A stretch of DNA of 64,000 nucleotides, from assembly GCA_035551675.1 (NCBI GenBank), contig DASZMV010000047.1, positions 1 to 64,000 of the forward strand. The letters run 5' to 3'. A program made the translations under genes and the position numbers. This document shows positions 33,479 to 41,397 of the stretch, one piece after another. The notes beneath the pieces were generated by a model. The model saw nothing but the letters and a program-made list of their open reading frames with translations, was not told where the DNA came from and did not search any database. The DNA comes from JAFECT01 sp035551675 (GTDB lineage: Bacteria > Pseudomonadota > Alphaproteobacteria > Caulobacterales > Caulobacteraceae). Numbering within the stretch: the stretch's first letter is position 1; every line of letters begins with the position of its first letter.

Positions 33479-33902
33479 GAGCCTGCTCCAGGACGCGGGA
33501 CGTGCCGCCCGCCGCCGTCACCGTAGCGCTTTCGGGATCGATGGGAACCGCGTCTGCTATGAGCGCCTCCAGACGCGCCCTGATCTGCCGTCCGCGGTCG
33601 CTCAGGTGGATCAGCTTGAGCCGCTTGTCGTCCTTCGAGGTGCGCAACTCGAAGATCACGCGCTCCGGCGAGAGCGGAGTCTCGTGCGCCTCGCCGGCCA
33701 TGGTCTTCACGATTCGCGCCGCCATGGCCACGTGCACGCGCGCGATGTGGGCGAGTTCGCTGACGGTCAGGCCCTCGTTCTCGCAGATATAAAGAAACAG
33801 CATCAGGCCCGTCAGGCTGCGCGGCAGGTTCTCCTCGCGAAAGGCCTCTAGCGCGGCGAGTATGGTGTCGCGCCGCCGCGCGGGCGGCGCCGCCTTATTC
33901 AT
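33471..33902 (-). CDS. MarR-like winged-helix regulator
   Basis: A 143-residue protein. The segment LTGLMLFLYICENEGLTVSELAHIARVHVAMAARIVKTMAGEAHE reads as a MarR-type helix-turn-helix, followed by a wing (RVIFELRTSKDDKRLKLIHLSDRGRQIRARLEALI) with the Asp/Arg pattern typical of MarR proteins. It lacks a long N-terminal dimerisation helix. It overlaps the genes on both sides by 8 bp. Confidence 0.75.
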   Translation of the reverse strand: MNKAAPPARRRDTILAALEAFREENLPRSLTGLMLFLYICENEGLTVSELAHIARVHVAMAARIVKTMAGEAHETPLSPERVIFELRTSKDDKRLKLIHLSDRGRQIRARLEALIADAVPIDPESATVTAAGGTSRVLEQAHG

Positions 33903-34137
33903 AGGCGTTCAGGCGACCCGACCGCATGTACAGCTTGCGCGGCGTCGCCGGACCCGCGGCCGCCGGGCGGCGGCGTTCGCTCAGCACCATCCAGGCGTCG
34001 GGATAGGCCGCCTTCACCTGGGCGAGATGGATCTCGATGCGCTTCTGATGATCGGCCGCCTCGAGGTAATCGAGCGCCTCCACGTCGATGGTGATGGTGG
34101 CGCGAAGCAGCTTGGCAGGCATGGCGTCGGACTTCAC
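33895..34137 (-). CDS. Small hypothetical protein
   Basis: An 80-residue protein that heads the three-gene operon. MPAKLLRATITIDVEALDYLEAADHQKRIEIHLAQVKAAYPDAWMVLSERRRP suggests a small ferredoxin-like alpha/beta fold. No motif gives a function. An 8-bp overlap with the MarR-like gene implies translational coupling, so it may work with that regulator. Confidence 0.6.
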   Translation of the reverse strand: MKSDAMPAKLLRATITIDVEALDYLEAADHQKRIEIHLAQVKAAYPDAWMVLSERRRPAAAGPATPRKLYMRSGRLNAYE

Positions 34138-34357
34138 GACGAACTCTCCCGATGAACTTACTCGATGGTCTCAACATCGTGGCGGGTTCGCTACGGGTAA
34201 GCGGCAAACGTCTCAGTCGCTGCAATGAATGCCATAAGTAACATCAAGCCGCGGTGACGAACGACCTATTCGCCACAACAAACATTTGGAAAGTCTCGAA
34301 GGGGCGACGAAGTGCGTCGTTTCGCGACGCCGTATACGATTGTCGGAATTGCAGGCG

Positions 34358-35140
34358 CTACATGCGCAGGCGTTTGCGCACGGCGTTCTGGTACTTCCGC
34401 CCCACCGGCACCTCGACGCCGTTGGTCAGCATGGCGGCGAGGCCGCCGCTGGGTCTGCGCACCACTCGCTCGATGCGCGTGCGGTTGACCAGGGCGGAAC
34501 GGTGAAGCCGCAGGAACTGCTCCGGGTCGAGCCGGTCGGTCAGTTCGCGCAGGGCGCGACGCACGAGATAGCTGCGCTCGGGCCCGTGGATGCGGACGTA
34601 TTCGCGCTCGGCCTCGAACCAGATTACCTGGTCGACCGGCACGCGCACGCGGCCGCGGCGGTCGTTGACCCATATCTCGCGCGCATAACCTTCGCTTGCC
34701 GGCTCGTCGCTGTCGCGAAGCTGATCGAGCACCGCCGACATCTCCGCCAGCTTTTGCACCCTGTCGCGCGCGGCGATGCGGGCGCGGGCGCGCTCCACGG
34801 CCTCTGCCAGCCGGTCGAAGTCGAGCGGCTTCAGCACGTAGTCGACGGCATCGAGGTCAAAGGCCTTCACCGCATGGCGGCTATAGGCGGTGACGAAGAT
34901 TACCTCCGGCGCGTCGGCGCCCTGCAGCTCTTCGACCAGGTCGAGGCCCGAAGCGTCAGGCATGCGGATGTCGAGCAGCAGCAGGTTCGGCGCGGTGGTG
35001 CGGATCAGGCTGCGCGCCTCCGCCCCGTTCTGCGCGGCGCCTACCACGCGCACGCCTTCGATGCGCTCAAGGCCCACTTCCAGGCGGCGCAGCGACAGCG
35101 GTTCGTCGTCGGCGATGAGGGCGCGAAGGGGAACGGTCAT
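34358..35140 (-). CDS. LytTR family response regulator
   Basis: A 260-residue response regulator from ATG 35140. The receiver domain has the acidic pair IADDEP, phospho-acceptor Asp57 in LLLLDIRMPDASG, VIFVTAYSRHAV and the Lys in YVLKPLDFDRL. The C-terminal LytTR DNA-binding domain carries VIWFEAEREYVRIHGPERSYLVRRALREL, then QFLRLHRSALVNRTRIERV and VPVGRKYQNAVRKRLR. It is the third gene of an operon of overlapping genes with two LytS-type kinases. The upstream kinase is the only catalytically complete partner in the operon. Confidence 0.93.
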   Translation of the reverse strand: MTVPLRALIADDEPLSLRRLEVGLERIEGVRVVGAAQNGAEARSLIRTTAPNLLLLDIRMPDASGLDLVEELQGADAPEVIFVTAYSRHAVKAFDLDAVDYVLKPLDFDRLAEAVERARARIAARDRVQKLAEMSAVLDQLRDSDEPASEGYAREIWVNDRRGRVRVPVDQVIWFEAEREYVRIHGPERSYLVRRALRELTDRLDPEQFLRLHRSALVNRTRIERVVRRPSGGLAAMLTNGVEVPVGRKYQNAVRKRLRM

Positions 35141-36219
35141 GAGTATCCCAAGGGGATGGTGAGCACGGTGCGCGATCCGCCGGGCTCGGTTGTTTCCGTC
35201 GCCATGCCAGCGGTGGGGCCGTATAGGGTTTCCAACCGCGAGCGAACGAACTCGAGGCCCGGGTCGGCTAGCCGCCCGGTGTCGCTCCCGGCGTGCGTAT
35301 CGTCCCATACCCAGAGCTTCAGGTGATCGCCTTCCTTGTGGGCGCCGAGCTCGATGGTGATCGGGCGCTTGTCGTCGGCGAGGCCCTGGCGGATGGCGTG
35401 TTCGAGCAGCGGCTGCAGGATGAAGCTGGGCGCCATGGCGTCCTGCACCTGGGGCTGGATCGCCTCGACGAAGCGCAGGCGCTCGCCGATGCGCGCGCGT
35501 TCAACGCCGATGTAGTCGCGCATGGCGCTGATCTCTTCGGCCAGGGGCACCTGCAGGCGCGGGTCCTTCTCGAGCGAACGGCGCAGGAAGCGCGACAAGG
35601 TCAGGACCAGATGCTCCGCATCCGCGTTGCGATTGCGGTGGATCAGCGCGCTCAGCGCATTGTGGATGTTGAACAGGAACTGCGGATCGAGCTGATAGCG
35701 CAGCATGCGGTTCTGCGCGTCCGCGGCCTTCGCCTGGGTGGCTCTAAGCTCCGCGCCGAGCTGCAGCGAGAAATAGACCCCGCACCAGGCAAGGAAGGTC
35801 CACAGCACTGCGACCGCCGCGTCGAGGTGGGTGATGCACCACTTCAGCGCGCCGCCGCCGACGCCCATGGGCGCCAGGACGTAATAGATCCAGTAGGCGT
35901 AGACCATGTAGATCGCCACGCCCACCAGCGACAGCGCCAGGGCGGTGGTGAAGCGGAAGGCCAACGGCCGCGTCTGGATGCGGCGCAGCACCAGATACAT
36001 CACGCCGCAAAGAATCGCGCCCAGGGTGTCGGCGGTCGAACCGCGCAGCGCCACCTCCACCGGCCGGTCGAACTGCCGCGGTAGGCTCGCGATGGTCCAG
36101 AACGCCGCCGACAGCGCCCAGATCGTCACTGTGGTGAGAAACAGCGGCTCGCGCACCAGCCGCCCGAGCGTCCAGCGCCGGGGCGTCGCGTCGGTTGTGA
36201 AATCGAGGGCCGCGCTCAT
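35137..36219 (-). CDS. LytS-type sensor protein, probable pseudokinase
   Basis: A 360-residue paralog of the kinase encoded just upstream. It has four predicted membrane segments (residues about 25-155), then a His_kinase (LytS/YehU) domain. The phospho-acceptor position of the usual LxPHFLFN box is Gln180 (LDPQFLFN). The N-box Asn is replaced by His274 (LLEHAIRQG), and the DxGxG nucleotide motif is degenerate (DDTHAGSD, residues 306-313). It therefore probably cannot autophosphorylate. It could be a sensor or dimerisation partner for the intact kinase. It overlaps both neighbours by 4 bp. Confidence 0.88.
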   Translation of the reverse strand: MSAALDFTTDATPRRWTLGRLVREPLFLTTVTIWALSAAFWTIASLPRQFDRPVEVALRGSTADTLGAILCGVMYLVLRRIQTRPLAFRFTTALALSLVGVAIYMVYAYWIYYVLAPMGVGGGALKWCITHLDAAVAVLWTFLAWCGVYFSLQLGAELRATQAKAADAQNRMLRYQLDPQFLFNIHNALSALIHRNRNADAEHLVLTLSRFLRRSLEKDPRLQVPLAEEISAMRDYIGVERARIGERLRFVEAIQPQVQDAMAPSFILQPLLEHAIRQGLADDKRPITIELGAHKEGDHLKLWVWDDTHAGSDTGRLADPGLEFVRSRLETLYGPTAGMATETTEPGGSRTVLTIPLGYS

Positions 36220-37247
36220 GCGTAGGCCAGGGGCAGGGTGAGGGTGACTTTAAATCCGCGCGGGGTGCGGGTTTCTGTCACCACGTCGGCATGAGCGCCG
36301 TACAGGCCTTCCAGGCGCGAGCGCACGTTCTCGAGGCCGACGCCCAGGTTCACCGCGCCGCGGGCCAGCTTGCCGGCGCCGTCGTCCTGCACCCATAGCT
36401 TCAGGCCGTCGGCTTCGCGCGCGGCGCCGAGTTCGATGGTGATCGGCCGGGCGCTCTGGCCGAGGCCGTGCTTGATCGCGTTTTCGAGCAGGGGCTGGAG
36501 GATAAAGTTCGGGGCCAGCGCGCTCTGCACCGACGGATCGATCTGTTCGACGAAACGCAGGCGGTCACCGAAGCGCGCGGCCTCGACGCCCATATACTCG
36601 CGCATGGCGCTGAGCTCTTCCTCGAGCGGCACCTGCGCGCAGGGGTCCTTCTCCAGCGTACGGCGCAGGAAGTTGGAGAGCTGGTCGACGACCTTCTCCG
36701 CCTCAGCGTTGCGCCCGTCGTGGATCAGGGTCGCCAGCGCGGAGTGGATGTTGAACAGGAAATGCGGATCGAGCTGGTAGCGCAGCATCCGGTTTTGCAC
36801 ATCGACCGCGACCGCCTGGGTGTTGCGCAACGCCGTCCCCAGACCCAGGGTGAAATAGATCCCGCAGCAGGCGAGGATGGTCCACAGGATCGCAACGCCG
36901 GTGTCGATGTGGTCGCGCAACCAAGTCGGACTTGCAGGCCCGACCGGCGCGATGACGTGATAGGCGATGAAGAGCACACCCATGAACACGAGCGTCGCCG
37001 CCACCGCGAGGGCGACCATTGCGCCGAGCCTGACCGCCAGCGACTGGCGTTCGAAACGCTGCAACAGGCGATAAATGACGCCGCACAGCAGCGCGCCCGC
37101 GACGTCGCAGAAGAAACCTCGCACCGCGCCGTCGATCTGGTCGGGCGCGGCTTCGACGGCGGCGTCCACGGTCCAGACGAGCCAGCACAACAGCCAGATT
37201 CCGGCCGTGCTCAGGAACAGGGGCGAACGCAACACGCGAGCGGACAT
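36216..37247 (-). CDS. LytS-type sensor histidine kinase, intact
   Basis: About 343 residues from ATG 37247, with AGAGG upstream; an alternative ATG at 37352 would add 35 Pro-rich residues. Four predicted membrane segments (residues about 8-140) are followed by LDPHFLFNIHSALATLIHDG with the predicted phospho-acceptor His162, the N-box LLENAIKHGLGQ, and the G-box region VQDDGAGKL...LGVGLENVRSRLEGLYG. All catalytic motifs of the LytS family are present. It starts the three-gene operon and should phosphorylate the LytTR regulator encoded at its end. Confidence 0.9.
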   Translation of the reverse strand: MSARVLRSPLFLSTAGIWLLCWLVWTVDAAVEAAPDQIDGAVRGFFCDVAGALLCGVIYRLLQRFERQSLAVRLGAMVALAVAATLVFMGVLFIAYHVIAPVGPASPTWLRDHIDTGVAILWTILACCGIYFTLGLGTALRNTQAVAVDVQNRMLRYQLDPHFLFNIHSALATLIHDGRNAEAEKVVDQLSNFLRRTLEKDPCAQVPLEEELSAMREYMGVEAARFGDRLRFVEQIDPSVQSALAPNFILQPLLENAIKHGLGQSARPITIELGAAREADGLKLWVQDDGAGKLARGAVNLGVGLENVRSRLEGLYGAHADVVTETRTPRGFKVTLTLPLAYA

Positions 37248-37721
37248 CGTTGGCCTCTCGGCGGCCTTACCAGGGCCGGCCGCGGTATTGTCACACCCGC
37301 GCCCCGGCCGCGCCAGCGGACTTGGTGATGGATTTTCGGGCGTCTGCGACATTGAAACGGCGACTGCAACATGCGCGCCGTGAGCCGGTCCCGCCTCATC
37401 CGAAGCCGCTGATCGGCTCCGCAGCGCCCGATCGCGACCTGCATGCGGCGCCCCGCAATACCGGGCGGCGCAAGCCTTTCCGTCCCAGTACCGGCTTCGT
37501 CGCCATTTCGAGACTAAAAGTAAATATCGGCCACAAATACAGCACAACGATAGTATGTGTCGTGACGAACACTACGGTTTACAAGATTTGACTTACCGCT
37601 TCTTGCCAATTGACGGCCGTCTTTAAGTCAAAATACCTAAGACGACAGGGCGAATGACGGGAATCTGCGCCCTTTGTTTGCCGCCGCTCGTATGTCCGGG
37701 CGACCGTCAGGAGGAAAGAAG
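37248..37721. other. Divergent intergenic region, 474 bp, relatively AT-rich
   Basis: This region separates the LytS/LytTR operon from the second TonB receptor gene. About 37505-37640 is clearly more AT-rich than its surroundings. It holds a 9-bp inverted repeat (listed separately) and an imperfect palindrome around TAGTATGTGTCGT/GACGAACACTACG (about 37550-37576). No gene was recognised. Confidence 0.5.
37587..37632. promoter_or_regulatory. Inverted repeat upstream of the second TonB receptor gene
   Basis: TTTGACTTA (37587-37595) and TAAGTCAAA (37624-37632) are perfect inverted copies separated by 28 bp, 90-135 bp before the receptor start. Such half-site spacing would fit two bound dimers or a looping regulator. 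The protein is unknown; the LytTR regulator encoded divergently is one candidate. Confidence 0.3.
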
Positions 37722-40700
37722 TTGAACACACACACGGTTCGCGAGCGCCTGATGGCCTCGACGATGATTGGCGGGGCTACGCTTCTGGCGTTCTCCGCCG
37801 CCCCCGCGTTCGCCCAGCAAGCGCCCGCCGCTCCACCCGCTGCGTCGACGGTGCAGGAAGTGGTCGTCACCGGCTCGCGCATCCCGCATCCGGGTCTCAC
37901 CTCGGTCAGTCCGCTCACCACCGTCGGCGCCCAGGACATCAAACTTCAGGGTGTCCAGAACGTCGAAGACCTGGTCAACAGCCTGCCCCAGGCGATGGCC
38001 TCCTTCGGCGCCATGGAATCCAACGGCGCGACCGGCACGGCGACCGTCAACCTTCGCGGCCTCGGCATCGCGCGCACCCTGGTGCTGGTCGACGGCAAGC
38101 GCCTGCAGCCGGGCGACCCGATCGTGCCGGTGCCCGACCTGAACTTCATCCCCTCCGCGCTCGTGGACCGGGTGGACGTGGTCACCGGCGGCGCGTCTGC
38201 CGTTTACGGCTCGGACGCCATCGCCGGCGTGGTCAACTTCATCATGAAGAAGGACTTCGAAGGCCTGCGCATCGACGTGCAGTACGGCTTCGACCAGCAC
38301 GACCAGCACAACAGCCAGATCGACCGGGCGGTGAAGAACTCCGCCACCGTCATCGGCAACCACGTCACGCTCCCGACCGGCTCCCTCACCGACGGCGGCC
38401 GCACCAGCGTCTCCATCGTCGGCGGCGCCAACGCCGCCGACGGCAACGGCAACGTCACCTTCTACTTCAACTATCAGCACTCCGATCCTGTGCTGGAGAA
38501 GAATCGCGACTTCACCGCCTGCTCGCTCTCGACCAACAATACGGCCACCACCTTCCAGTACTGCGGGGGCTCATCGACGGCCTTCCCCGGCCGATTCACC
38601 ATCAACAGTCCGAACACCGCCTTCGGCAAGAACGGCGTCAACCACTGCGGCACGGCGCTGAAACCGGCGGGCTGTAACTTCACCATCGACGCCAGCGGCA
38701 ACGTCACGCCGTTCACCAACGGATCGCTCTACAACTTCGCGCCGCTGAACTATCTGCAGCGTCCCGATGAGCGCTATACCGCAGGCGAGTTTTCGCACTA
38801 CCAAGTCAACCCGCACCTCGACATCTATTCGTCGTTCATGTTCATGCACGACGTGTCCGACGCCCAGATCGCGGGCTCGGGCGCCTTCTTCGGCAACGCC
38901 TATTCGGTGAACTGCGGCAACAACCCGCTCCTGACCGCCTCGGAAGAGCAGCACTTCTGCGAAGACGCTTCGGGCGCGGCGCTTCCCGCCGGCACGCTCA
39001 CCCCGCTCGAGATCGGCCGTCGCGACGTGGAGGGCCTGGGCCGCGTCAGCCACATCGAGCATTCGGATTATCGTTACGTGCTCGGCGCCCGCGGAGAGAT
39101 CACCGACGGGTGGAACTACGACGTCTACGGCCAGTATGGCTACACCCTCGCGAACTCGATCCAGGAAGGCTATTTTTCGATCGCCAAGACCAACCAGGCG
39201 CTGAACGTCATCTCCGACGGTCACGGCGGGATCGAGTGCGCCGACCCGACCGCGCGCGCGGCGGGCTGCGTGCCGTGGAACATCTGGAACAACCCGGCCT
39301 TCCCCGGCGGCGTCAACGCGGCCCAGCTGAAGTACCTCTCCACCACCGCCCAGCAGCAAGGCTACATCCAGGAACAGATCGTCAGCGGCAACATCACCGG
39401 CGATCTCTCCAAGTACGGGATCAGGTCGCCGTGGGCCAAGGACGGCGTGGGCGTCAGCTTCGGTGCGGAATACCGGCGTGAGGCGCTGAACAACCAGTTC
39501 GACTCAGCCTTCACCTCCGGCGATCTCGCCGGCGTCGGCGGCGCGCCACAGTCCAACGCGGGCGCCTTCGACGTGAAGGAGCTGTTCGGCGAAGTGCGCG
39601 TACCGATCGTCCAGGATATGGAGTTCGCTAAAGAGATCAGCCTTGAGGCGGGCTATCGTTACGCCAAGTACTCGTCCGCAGGCGCCGTGGACGCGGAGAA
39701 GCTGGGGCTCGACTGGCAGATCAACCCCGATATCCGTCTGCGCGGATCGTTCGAACGGGCGGTGCGCGCGCCGAACGTCAATGAGCTGTTCGCGCCGCAA
39801 GCGCCCGGTCTCGCTTCGGGCACCGACCCGTGCGCGGGGGCATCGCCGGCCTTCTCCGCGGCCCAGTGCGCAAACACGGGTGTAACCGCCGGCCAGTTCG
39901 GCAGCGTCATTCAGTGCGTGTCCTCTCAGTGCAACATCGTTTCGGGCGGCAACCCCGAGCTGAAGCCGGAAACTTCGACCACCAAGTCGTTCGGCGCGGT
40001 GTTCACACCCACCTTCCTTCCGGGCTTCAACCTGTCGGTGGACTGGTTCGACATCCAGGTGAAGGGGGTGATCCAGACTCTGCCGCTGGCGGTGGCGCTC
40101 GACACCTGCGCGCAGAGCCCTGCGGCGACCCTCACGGTGCTGGGACAGACCAAGACCTACTGCAGCCTGATCAACCGCGATCCGAACACGGGCCAGCTGT
40201 TCGGGACGGGCTTCGTCAATCTGCCGACGGTGAACGCGGGCCTGCTGCACACCGAAGGCGTGGACGTGGAGGCCAACTACCGTGTCGCCCTGTCGGACTG
40301 GGGCATGGGCGACCACGGCTCGTTGAATTTCAATCTCATCGGCACCTACACCGAGAAGCTGTTCACCCAGGAGCCGGGTCTCGGCGGATCGTTCGACTGC
40401 GCCGGCCTGTTCGGCACCACCTGCGGCACGCCGACGCCGAAGTGGCGGCATAAGCTGCGGGTGACCTGGGTCACGCCGTGGAACGTCAGTCTGTCGGCGC
40501 AGTGGCGCTATCTGTCGGGCGGCAAGCTCGACATGAACACCAACAATCCGGTGCTGCATAATCCGCTGGCGCCGGACGTGGATGACGCCTCGATTCCCGC
40601 GTTCAGCTACCTCGACCTGTCGGGAGAATGGCGCATTCGCGACCACATCGTCATGCATGCGGGCGTCAACAACGTGTTCGACAAGGATCCGCCGATCGTC

Positions 40701-40814
40701 GATTCCAACAGCTTCGGCATCTCCGCCCCACCGTTCGGAAACGGCAACACCTATCCGCAGGTGTACGATGCGCTGGGTCGGACCATCTTCATCGGCATCA
40801 CCGCCGACTTCTAA
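37722..40814 (+). CDS. TonB-dependent outer-membrane receptor, large
   Basis: A receptor of 1030 residues from TTG 37722, chosen because AGGAGG lies seven bases before it and the next codons give a normal signal peptide ending SAAPAFAQQ. TonB box VQEVVVTGSRIP, plug motifs NLRGLGIARTLVLVDGKR and VDVVTGGASAVYGSDAIAGVVNFI, and a barrel with RGSFERAVRAPNVNELFAP and the terminal GITADF are all present. The VVTGSRI...LVLVDGKR...GGASAVYGSDA pattern marks the large caulobacter/xanthomonad receptors for oligosaccharides and similar solutes. Several Cys pairs lie in extracellular loops. A strong terminator follows. Confidence 0.92.
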   Translation: MNTHTVRERLMASTMIGGATLLAFSAAPAFAQQAPAAPPAASTVQEVVVTGSRIPHPGLTSVSPLTTVGAQDIKLQGVQNVEDLVNSLPQAMASFGAMESNGATGTATVNLRGLGIARTLVLVDGKRLQPGDPIVPVPDLNFIPSALVDRVDVVTGGASAVYGSDAIAGVVNFIMKKDFEGLRIDVQYGFDQHDQHNSQIDRAVKNSATVIGNHVTLPTGSLTDGGRTSVSIVGGANAADGNGNVTFYFNYQHSDPVLEKNRDFTACSLSTNNTATTFQYCGGSSTAFPGRFTINSPNTAFGKNGVNHCGTALKPAGCNFTIDASGNVTPFTNGSLYNFAPLNYLQRPDERYTAGEFSHYQVNPHLDIYSSFMFMHDVSDAQIAGSGAFFGNAYSVNCGNNPLLTASEEQHFCEDASGAALPAGTLTPLEIGRRDVEGLGRVSHIEHSDYRYVLGARGEITDGWNYDVYGQYGYTLANSIQEGYFSIAKTNQALNVISDGHGGIECADPTARAAGCVPWNIWNNPAFPGGVNAAQLKYLSTTAQQQGYIQEQIVSGNITGDLSKYGIRSPWAKDGVGVSFGAEYRREALNNQFDSAFTSGDLAGVGGAPQSNAGAFDVKELFGEVRVPIVQDMEFAKEISLEAGYRYAKYSSAGAVDAEKLGLDWQINPDIRLRGSFERAVRAPNVNELFAPQAPGLASGTDPCAGASPAFSAAQCANTGVTAGQFGSVIQCVSSQCNIVSGGNPELKPETSTTKSFGAVFTPTFLPGFNLSVDWFDIQVKGVIQTLPLAVALDTCAQSPAATLTVLGQTKTYCSLINRDPNTGQLFGTGFVNLPTVNAGLLHTEGVDVEANYRVALSDWGMGDHGSLNFNLIGTYTEKLFTQEPGLGGSFDCAGLFGTTCGTPTPKWRHKLRVTWVTPWNVSLSAQWRYLSGGKLDMNTNNPVLHNPLAPDVDDASIPAFSYLDLSGEWRIRDHIVMHAGVNNVFDKDPPIVDSNSFGISAPPFGNGNTYPQVYDALGRTIFIGITADF

Positions 40815-40839
40815 GGCTCCCTCGAACGCCAACTCTTGC

Positions 40840-40880
40840 GGCCGCGACCTTGCCAAGGTCGCGGCCGTCTTCTCTTGTGG
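40840..40880 (+). terminator. Intrinsic terminator of the second TonB receptor gene
   Basis: GGCCGCGACCTT and AAGGTCGCGGCC form a perfect 12-bp stem with a 3-nt loop, followed by GTCTTCTCTTGT. It lies 26 bp past the receptor stop and just before the ribosome-binding site of the next gene. Confidence 0.8.
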
Positions 40881-40900
40881 GGCTTGAAAAGGAGTCGCCC

Positions 40901-41362
40901 ATGCGCCGGTTCGCCACTCTCGCTCTCGCCTGTCTCGCTGCCTGCGCCGTCGCCGGCGCCGCAACCGCATCGGATCAGATTCCCACTGACGCCCTCGCGC
41001 CCATGCGCGCCGCCAACGCCGACTGGGTCACAGCGATGAAAGCCAAGGACGCCGCGGCCATCGTCGAACCTTATGCCGACGATGGCGTCTTCGTGCGCAC
41101 GGACGGAAGCGTGGCGGCTGGCAAACCCGCGATCCTGGCCCTGTATCGAAAGCGCCTCGCGGAGAGTCCCGTGCTGGCGAGCGGCGGCCTCATCGACGAC
41201 GGGGCGGCGGCCGCCGACGGCGACGTCTACGAATGGGGCCACGGCGATTTGACGTTTGAGCGCGCGGACGGAACGACGACGCACGCCGGCGGCCGCTTCC
41301 TGACCGTCTGGCGCAAAGGCGGCGACGGCCGCTGGCGCATCATCCGCAATTTGACGTTTTAG
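40901..41362 (+). CDS. Exported NTF2-like (SgcJ/DUF4440-type) protein
   Basis: A 153-residue protein from ATG 40901, preceded by AAAAGGAG. The signal peptide MRRFATLALACLAACAVAGAATA is followed by an NTF2-like fold: MRAANADWVTAMKAKDAAAIVEPYADDGVFVRTDGSVAAGKPAILALYRKRL, then a strand-rich half ending GGRFLTVWRKGGDGRWRIIRNL. This matches DUF4440/SgcJ family proteins, small-molecule binding or catalytic folds of diverse role. It sits after the receptor terminator and convergent to the second RND pump. Confidence 0.82.
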   Translation: MRRFATLALACLAACAVAGAATASDQIPTDALAPMRAANADWVTAMKAKDAAAIVEPYADDGVFVRTDGSVAAGKPAILALYRKRLAESPVLASGGLIDDGAAAADGDVYEWGHGDLTFERADGTTTHAGGRFLTVWRKGGDGRWRIIRNLTF

Positions 41363-41397
41363 GAAGGACGCCGCCTCAACACATCCACCGCTAAAAA

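Noticed and set aside
37674..37721. Longer ATG start for the second TonB receptor
   Set aside because: The extra 16 residues would put the ribosome-binding site inside the gene and spoil the signal peptide; TTG 37722 with AGGAGG is better.
39504..40970. 488-codon minus-strand open frame opposite the second TonB receptor
   Set aside because: Composition (runs of Arg, His, Gly) is that of a shadow frame, and it crosses the terminator and start of the next real gene.
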